Shown in pieces: positions 15,364-19,208 of a stretch of 19,208 bases of DNA. Each line of letters opens with the position of its first letter. Positions within the stretch are counted from its first letter, which is position 1. The stretch is from F23-B02 sp045642545 (GTDB lineage Bacteria; Bacillota; Clostridia; Oscillospirales; Oscillospiraceae): positions 1 through 19,208 of the forward strand of contig JAZUJB010000094.1 of assembly GCA_045642545.1 (NCBI GenBank), given 5' to 3'. A model generated the notes under the pieces. The model was not told where the DNA came from. It made no database searches and worked only from the letters and a program-made list of their open reading frames with translations. A program made the translations under genes and the position numbers.

Positions 15364-16672
15364 ATTTGAATACAACGCCGTTTTTTTCTGAGCTTTTCAG
15401 CAATACTATTGCAACGGCAAGCACCATGGCTTCAAATATGCCGAAGGTGTGCCATATTATCTCCGCGCCGAATATCTCGGGCAGCAGAATTATAACCGCA
15501 ATATCAAACACGAAGCTGCGCAGGACATTCATGATTATTGCCTGCGTGCTGCGCTTTGTGGAGTACAGATACGCCGAAATGATGGTGTTCAGCGCCATTA
15601 CCGAGAAGCCCCACGCGTATTTCGGCATACTCGCAACCGTATAGCCGAGCGTTTCGGGGTCGGCGCCGAACATAGTGCAGATTGGCTTGCCGACAAACAG
15701 CAGCAGTATGTAAATCAGCACGCTGCCGACAAAGTTAATTATCATTCCCGCGCGCAAATAGTACTTGAGGTCGGCCTCGTTTTTCGCTCCGTAGCACCGT
15801 CCGAACAAGGGCTGCAGGCCCTCTGCCGTGCCGAAGAATATCGCAACCGAGAACGATGCGACATAGCCGATAATCGAAAACGCATTTACGCCGATATCGC
15901 CGATTTTCGCAAGCAGGACATAGTTCGTTGTAATTATTGCCGCAGGTGCCGCGAGCTGCGATATGCACTCGGGCAGGCCGCGGATGGCGATTTTCTTATA
16001 AAGTGCAGCATCGGGTCTGAAGCTTCTGACACGCAGCTTTCCGCGCTTTGCGATGAAATGCGCCATTACTACAAGCAGCGTTATTGTCTGCGATGCGCCC
16101 GTTGCGATTGCCGCGCCCTTGAGGCCCATTTTCAGCGGGAAAATGAACAGCCAGTCGCCGAAGATATTGCAGACCGTGCCGACAATTACCGCTGCTGAAA
16201 CGAGTATCGGCGAGCCGTCATTTCGGCAGAAGCCCTGCATCGCAGTAGACAGTCCCGAGGGGATTATGAATATCGAATACCAGAACAGGTAGTCGTAAAC
16301 ATAGTCAAAAAAGGTGTCATTTGCGCCGAGCAAAAGGCACAGCTCGTCGGCAAAGACCGTACCCGCAAGGCACATTACGACGGCAATAGCGACCGTTGCT
16401 GAAAGCGCGTGCATAAACGCCTCGTTTGCTCCGTTCTCATCGCCGCGGCCGAGTCGGATTGCGACTACCGTTACGCCTCCTATCGTTGTCAGCATAAAGG
16501 CTGCGCAGACGACCATAATGAACGGGAAGGCGATATTCACCGCGCCGAGCGCGTTTGTGCCGACTCCCTGCCCTACGAAAATTCCGTCGATTATCGTGAA
16601 CAGAAAGTAGCTCACGCAGCTGAGCACTGTCGGTATTACATATTTACAAAGATTCTTAGTTCTCTGAGACAT
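15362..16672 (-). CDS. MATE-family multidrug/toxin exporter
   Basis: This polytopic inner-membrane transporter exports cationic drugs or toxins using Na+ or H+ gradients. The 436-residue length and about 12 hydrophobic segments in two pseudo-repeats fit the MATE family. Visible signatures include the first-helix segment FTIIDGIFVGQGVG and LGAVNIAFPFI. FGTAEGLQPLFGRCYGA occupies the matching position in the second half. The pattern looks most like the MepA branch. The ATG at 16672 is preferred: it has GGAG just before it and sits one base after the rsmE stop (TAAAATG). A longer reading from 16696 would begin with TTG. It is the second gene of an rsmE-MATE operon. The substrate is not predictable. 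Confidence 0.93.
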   Translation of the reverse strand: MSQRTKNLCKYVIPTVLSCVSYFLFTIIDGIFVGQGVGTNALGAVNIAFPFIMVVCAAFMLTTIGGVTVVAIRLGRGDENGANEAFMHALSATVAIAVVMCLAGTVFADELCLLLGANDTFFDYVYDYLFWYSIFIIPSGLSTAMQGFCRNDGSPILVSAAVIVGTVCNIFGDWLFIFPLKMGLKGAAIATGASQTITLLVVMAHFIAKRGKLRVRSFRPDAALYKKIAIRGLPECISQLAAPAAIITTNYVLLAKIGDIGVNAFSIIGYVASFSVAIFFGTAEGLQPLFGRCYGAKNEADLKYYLRAGMIINFVGSVLIYILLLFVGKPICTMFGADPETLGYTVASMPKYAWGFSVMALNTIISAYLYSTKRSTQAIIMNVLRSFVFDIAVIILLPEIFGAEIIWHTFGIFEAMVLAVAIVLLKSSEKNGVVFK

Positions 16673-16673
16673 T

Positions 16674-17405
16674 TTACTCCAGGTTTCCGCTTGCAAACAT
16701 AAGTGCGGTCAATGCGACAACGGGTGCGGTTTCGCAGCGCAGAATGCGCTCGCCCATTGAGCAGATATGCATTCCCTGCTCTCGTGCCGTATCCGCCTCG
16801 GACTTTTCAAAGCCGCCCTCTGTGCCGGTGATAATTGCGGCGGTTTTAAGCTCTTTTGCGCCCTTGAGCGCTTCGGACAACGCCTCGCGCTCGCCCGTTT
16901 CGTACATAAAGAACACGGCTTCAGCTTCATTTGCCGCTGTGAGCGCATCGGCGAATTTGGGGATCCATCTGACCTCGGGCACTATTCCCCTGCCCGACTG
17001 CTTTGCCGCTTCCTCGGCAATTCTGTTCCAGCGCTCAAGCTTTTTGGGCACGCCCTCGGTGCGCTGAACAACGCGTTCGGAGTCGAAGAACACAATCTCC
17101 GAGGCTCCTGCCTCGACGGATTTCTGGATAATGTAATCCGTCTTGTCACCCTTGGGAAGTCCGCAGAAAACGCTGACATAAACGCTCGGCTCGGCGGCGC
17201 ATCTGACAACCTCGATTATCTCCGCTTCAGCCTCGTCCTTGTCTGAGCGAATAAGGCGGCATTTATAGTCGGTGCCCCTTCCGTCGCAGATTGTCATTGC
17301 CTCGCCCTGACGCAGGCGCAGAACGCGTATATGCTCGGCGTCGCGTCCGGAAATGATGACGGTTCCGCCTGACTGATTAATCTCATTCATAAAAAATCTG
17401 GGCAT
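16674..17405 (-). CDS. rsmE: 16S rRNA (uracil-1498-N3) methyltransferase RsmE
   Basis: RsmE methylates N3 of U1498 in 16S rRNA, in the decoding site. The 243-residue protein has a PUA-like N-terminal domain (about 1-70, with AEHIRVLRLRQGE) and a SPOUT methyltransferase domain. The knot segments are IITGTEGGFEKSE and the C-terminal LRCETAPVVAL, the S-adenosylmethionine-binding signature. Length is typical. The start at 17405 has GAGGTG 4 nt upstream and a good promoter. In many Firmicutes rsmE follows prmA; here it is the first gene of its transcript and is followed by the MATE gene with one base between them. Confidence 0.95.
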   Translation of the reverse strand: MPRFFMNEINQSGGTVIISGRDAEHIRVLRLRQGEAMTICDGRGTDYKCRLIRSDKDEAEAEIIEVVRCAAEPSVYVSVFCGLPKGDKTDYIIQKSVEAGASEIVFFDSERVVQRTEGVPKKLERWNRIAEEAAKQSGRGIVPEVRWIPKFADALTAANEAEAVFFMYETGEREALSEALKGAKELKTAAIITGTEGGFEKSEADTAREQGMHICSMGERILRCETAPVVALTALMFASGNLE

Positions 17406-17434
17406 ATTGCACCTCGAATATTTGATAATAATCT

Positions 17435-17463
17435 ATTATCCCATATCCGTCACCTTAATGCAA
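17435..17463 (-). promoter_or_regulatory. Promoter for rsmE-MATE
   Basis: On the minus strand TTGCAT (complement of 17458-17463), a 17-nt spacer and GATAAT (complement of 17435-17440) preceded by TGG form an extended -10 promoter. The start would be near 17428, about 23 nt before the rsmE ATG. Confidence 0.65.
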
Positions 17464-17494
17464 GTGTCAGCATATAATGACCTGGGTGAGCAGT

Positions 17495-17668
17495 ATGGAA
17501 GATACCTACAATTTTGACAGCTTTGATTCAGTCTGGCAGCGGGTAATTGAGCGCAGCGACGAGCCCCAAAACGAGCTTGATACGCATCAGGTGCGGCACG
17601 AGGAAAAATTATGCCTTGTAAAGCCTAAGGATAACAGCTGCGCGGTCAGATTCATACCGAAGCTTTAG
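17495..17668 (+). CDS. Small hypothetical protein, 57 aa
   Basis: A short ORF diverging from rsmE encodes 57 residues. I do not firmly recognise it. The N-terminal FDSFDSVWQRVIE stretch recalls the first residues of some clostridial ferritin-like proteins, but the metal-binding helices are absent, so it may be a remnant or an independent small protein. It is charged and soluble, with one pair of cysteines (C44, C52) and a C-terminal VRFIPKL. The ATG at 17495 is chosen for GGTGAG (17485-17490), 4 nt upstream; an ATG at 17477 lacks a site. A TATAAT at 17473-17478 lacks a good -35, and its start would fall on the ribosome site, so the promoter is uncertain. A large hairpin follows 33 nt after the stop. 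Confidence 0.55.
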   Translation: MEDTYNFDSFDSVWQRVIERSDEPQNELDTHQVRHEEKLCLVKPKDNSCAVRFIPKL

Positions 17669-17701
17669 TCTTGAATTTGCCTGAAAAGGCTGAATTTCAT
17701 A

Positions 17702-17790
17702 CAAAAATCGGGTGTTGCGCCGTAAGTTGCAGACAGTTTTTCACAGGTTGTCTGTTACTGCGGCATATCACCCGATTTTTGATTTTTCTT
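17702..17790 (+). terminator. Long 80-nt hairpin followed by T runs
   Basis: A perfect 13-bp outer stem (17702-17714 with 17769-17781) encloses GCCG/CGGC (17719-17722 with 17761-17764) and CAGACA/TGTCTG (17730-17735 with 17749-17754). The apical loop is about 13 nt. T-rich sequence follows on the plus strand. It probably terminates the 57-residue ORF's transcript, but it is much larger than an ordinary intrinsic terminator and could be a structured RNA or a small non-coding element. Confidence 0.6.
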
Positions 17791-17791
17791 T

Positions 17792-17820
17792 TTGACATCA
17801 AGCTATTTTTATGTTAGAAT
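17792..17820 (+). promoter_or_regulatory. Promoter P1 of the 86-aa gene
   Basis: A perfect TTGACA (17792-17797), a 17-nt spacer and TAGAAT (17815-17820) with an upstream TG (17812-17813) make a near-consensus extended sigma-A promoter. It starts 10 nt after the long hairpin. Transcription would begin near 17827, giving a leader of about 118 nt. Confidence 0.85.
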
Positions 17821-17839
17821 AGCCTTGCTATAAGTTTTA

Positions 17840-17862
17840 TAAATATCAATCATAGATATTTA
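17840..17862. repeat. 8-bp palindrome overlapping promoter P2, candidate operator
   Basis: TAAATATC (17840-17847) and GATATTTA (17855-17862) are perfect inverted repeats with a 7-nt spacer. They lie between P1 and P2 and overlap the P2 -35. A regulator bound here could block P2 and impede P1 transcripts. The region is AT-rich, so chance cannot be excluded. Confidence 0.45.
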
Positions 17863-17888
17863 CAAAACCCATTGCTATGTGGTATAGT
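17859..17888 (+). promoter_or_regulatory. Promoter P2 of the 86-aa gene
   Basis: TTTACA (17859-17864), an 18-nt spacer and TATAGT (17883-17888) preceded by TGG give a second extended -10 promoter. The start would be near 17896, leaving about 49 nt of leader with the ribosome site AGGGAGG at 17928-17934, 10 nt before the ATG. Confidence 0.65.
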
Positions 17889-17944
17889 TATTCCATAAAC
17901 AATTAATTAACATTGAACAATACAAATAGGGAGGATTTTTTAGT

Positions 17945-18205
17945 ATGTGCATAAAGACCGTTAAGTCCATCGGCATTGATGCATCTATCGACATGGTAAA
18001 GGACCATCTTCACGACCTTGATATGGGTAAGTGCCTCGGCGTAGCTGGCAAGCTGCTTGAGGTCGATTACAAGGGAATCGCAAAGAAGTTTGATCTTCGT
18101 GACGAGGATGTACGCTTCGCTGTTAAGAATAAGCTCAACCTCATCATTGACTTTATGCAGTGGCCCTTCATCATGGTAACCGGCGGCCAGCCCTGGACCT
18201 GGTAA
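17945..18205 (+). CDS. Unrecognised small protein, 86 aa, probably highly expressed
   Basis: The product is 86 residues. I do not recognise a family. It appears largely helical and soluble, with two cysteines (C2 and C30 in MGKCLGVA). A central charged part (DYKGIAKKFDLRDEDVRFAV) leads to a hydrophobic, aromatic C-terminal stretch, LIIDFMQWPFIM, ending in GGQPWTW. There is no signal peptide or clear membrane anchor, although the C-terminal stretch might contact a membrane or a partner protein. The gene stands alone. Two consensus-like promoters, a palindrome, a strong AGGGAGG site and an immediate strong terminator flank it, the pattern of a highly expressed, separately controlled gene. It converges on an oxidoreductase gene on the other strand, but nothing links the two functionally. 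Confidence 0.8.
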   Translation: MCIKTVKSIGIDASIDMVKDHLHDLDMGKCLGVAGKLLEVDYKGIAKKFDLRDEDVRFAVKNKLNLIIDFMQWPFIMVTGGQPWTW

Positions 18206-18225
18206 TCATTACATAAGCAAGTTAA

Positions 18226-18256
18226 ACGAGAGTCTCAACGAGACTCTCGTTTTTTA
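18226..18256 (+). terminator. Intrinsic terminator of the 86-aa gene
   Basis: A perfect 10-bp stem CGAGAGTCTC (18227-18236) / GAGACTCTCG (18240-18249) with a 3-nt loop is followed by six T's. It starts 20 nt after the stop codon. Confidence 0.92.
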
Positions 18257-18277
18257 TATTCAGCCTTGAATACACAT

Positions 18278-18311
18278 AAAAAAACAGGTGCAGATAAATC
18301 TGCACCTGTTT
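18278..18311 (-). terminator. Intrinsic terminator of the oxidoreductase gene
   Basis: On the minus strand a perfect 13-bp stem AAACAGGTGCAGA / TCTGCACCTGTTT (18311-18299 with 18294-18282) with a 4-nt loop is followed by a continuing T run to 18278. It lies 35 nt after the oxidoreductase stop. Together with the preceding plus-strand terminator it fills the convergent gap. Confidence 0.9.
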
Positions 18312-18346
18312 GTGTTTTATATGTTTTTCTGTGACACTACAGAAGA

Positions 18347-19208
18347 TTAGATCTTCATGCAGACATCCCATGCGCGCCAGATAGCGGTACGCAGGTTGCC
18401 GATGGTGACACAGTCGCCGACGCGATGGACATTCTTTGCCTTGCCGCCTACGGGTGCGGGAACGAAGCCGATGCCGTTTACGATATCGTCGTACTCGACC
18501 TCGAATACATTCTTGCCGTCCTTGGAAGCGATGACAACGGTCTTGTCCTTAATCTCACGGATGGTGTGCTCGAGATAGGTGGGAACCTTCTTGAATGCGA
18601 GAACATCACGCAGGTAAGATGCGTTGGACAGGCAGACATTCTGTGCGGGAACGAGGTCCTTTGCATACTCTACGATGATGGGGTGCTTGCCCTGGATGGT
18701 CATCTCAAGAGCAGCCTCACATGCGGACTGGCCGCCGCCGAAGAAGACAACCTTGTCGCCTACGGGCTTCTTGTCCTTGAGCAGGTCGGTGAAGGTCAGG
18801 CACTTCTCGAAGCCGGGGATTGCCATCTTTCTGGGAACTGCGCCGGTAGCAACGATGATTTCGTCGTAGCCGCGGAGAACGCCGAGGTCGTTGATCTCGG
18901 TGTTGAAGCGCCACTCGATGTCGTACTTCTTAAGCTCGTTCTCGTACCATGCGATGAGCTTCTTGTCGTTTTCTTTGAAGGACATTGCAGATGCGGTGAG
19001 GAACAGGCCACCGATCTTGTCGGTCTTCTCAAATACAGTGGGCTTGTGGCCACGCTGTGCCAGAACGATTGCTGCTTCGCAGCCGCCGATACCTGCACCA
19101 ACAATAGCAACCTTCTTGGGGTTCTTGGTGGGGACGATCTTGTAGCGGAGATGCTGCATGGTGGGAGGAGTCAGAGCGCAGCGGGCCAGATGCATGGAGT
19201 CTTCCATG
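18347..19208 (-). CDS. NAD(P)/FAD-dependent oxidoreductase, C-terminal part of an Old Yellow Enzyme-type protein (5' end beyond window)
   Basis: The visible 286-odd codons form the C-terminal dinucleotide-binding half of a larger enzyme like 2,4-dienoyl-CoA reductase (FadH) or BaiCD/BaiH-type NADH:flavin oxidoreductases. An FAD-binding GAGIGGCEAA (about 37 codons in) is followed by FEKTDKIGGLF, the IVATGAVPR segment, a second nucleotide-binding GGGQSACEAALEM and the FAD-contacting VGDCVTIGNLRTAIW near the end. The reading frame continues past the edge, and the first visible Met is not a plausible start because family members carry an FMN barrel and an Fe-S cysteine cluster upstream. An LARCALTPP segment lies just before the FAD motif, where such proteins end that cluster. 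The substrate cannot be told from this half. Confidence 0.88.
   Translation of the reverse strand, partial: MEDSMHLARCALTPPTMQHLRYKIVPTKNPKKVAIVGAGIGGCEAAIVLAQRGHKPTVFEKTDKIGGLFLTASAMSFKENDKKLIAWYENELKKYDIEWRFNTEINDLGVLRGYDEIIVATGAVPRKMAIPGFEKCLTFTDLLKDKKPVGDKVVFFGGGQSACEAALEMTIQGKHPIIVEYAKDLVPAQNVCLSNASYLRDVLAFKKVPTYLEHTIREIKDKTVVIASKDGKNVFEVEYDDIVNGIGFVPAPVGGKAKNVHRVGDCVTIGNLRTAIWRAWDVCMKI

Noticed and set aside
17702..17781. 6S RNA or a MITE
   Set aside because: It is too short and too perfectly closed for typical 6S RNA, and no target-site duplication is convincing at its ends. Copy number cannot be checked from this window.
18347..19208. Complete small FAD oxidoreductase starting at a Met near 19207
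   Set aside because: The frame stays open to the window edge and the sequence before the FAD motif resembles the internal linker of Old Yellow Enzyme-type proteins, so it is treated as a partial gene.
1..19208. CRISPR arrays, tRNA or rRNA genes, or prophage and transposon genes
   Set aside because: I looked through the intergenic stretches on both strands and saw no regularly spaced repeats, cloverleaf-like sequence or mobile-element genes.

Overview
The window looks like chromosomal DNA of a Gram-positive anaerobe of the class Clostridia, probably a gut Oscillospirales/Ruminococcaceae-type organism. This is an inference from gene content: a hisS-aspS pair, maf-mreC-mreD-PBP2 synteny, DnaD plus DnaC/DnaI-like helicase-loader genes, AGGAGG-type ribosome sites and sigma-A-type promoters. 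I see no transposase, integrase, phage gene, CRISPR array, tRNA or rRNA. Most of it is ordinary housekeeping DNA with an accessory-looking right third.

Left block (1-5126, minus strand). A promoter at 5098-5126 drives mgsA (methylglyoxal synthase family), hisS, aspS and a YifB/ComM-type AAA ATPase that runs off the left edge. The mgsA product has lost several residues that are catalytic in characterised methylglyoxal synthases.

Central block (5149-11439, minus strand). A long U32 peptidase-family protein, maf, mreC, mreD and penicillin-binding protein 2 form one tightly packed, translationally coupled operon for lateral wall growth. mreB is not between maf and mreC. minCDE and rodA, which many Clostridia carry between PBP2 and mgsA, are also missing.

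Right-centre block (11431-15363, plus strand). A promoter divergent from the U32 operon drives a tandem-DnaD-domain protein and a zinc-ribbon DnaC/DnaI-like ATPase, likely a helicase-loading pair. The same apparent operon continues into a DUF2804 protein and two tandem SCP2-like paralogues, and ends at a strong terminator shared with the convergent MATE gene.

Right block (15362-19208). rsmE and a MATE-family exporter form a minus-strand pair. Diverging from them is a 57-residue ORF followed by an 80-nt long hairpin. Next comes an isolated 86-residue gene with two consensus-like promoters, an 8-bp palindrome, a strong ribosome site and its own terminator. I do not recognise its product. It converges on the C-terminal half of an Old Yellow Enzyme-type NAD(P)/FAD oxidoreductase that runs off the right edge.

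Start codons were re-chosen from ribosome sites and gene junctions for U32, maf, mreC, MATE, the DnaD protein and the 57-residue ORF.
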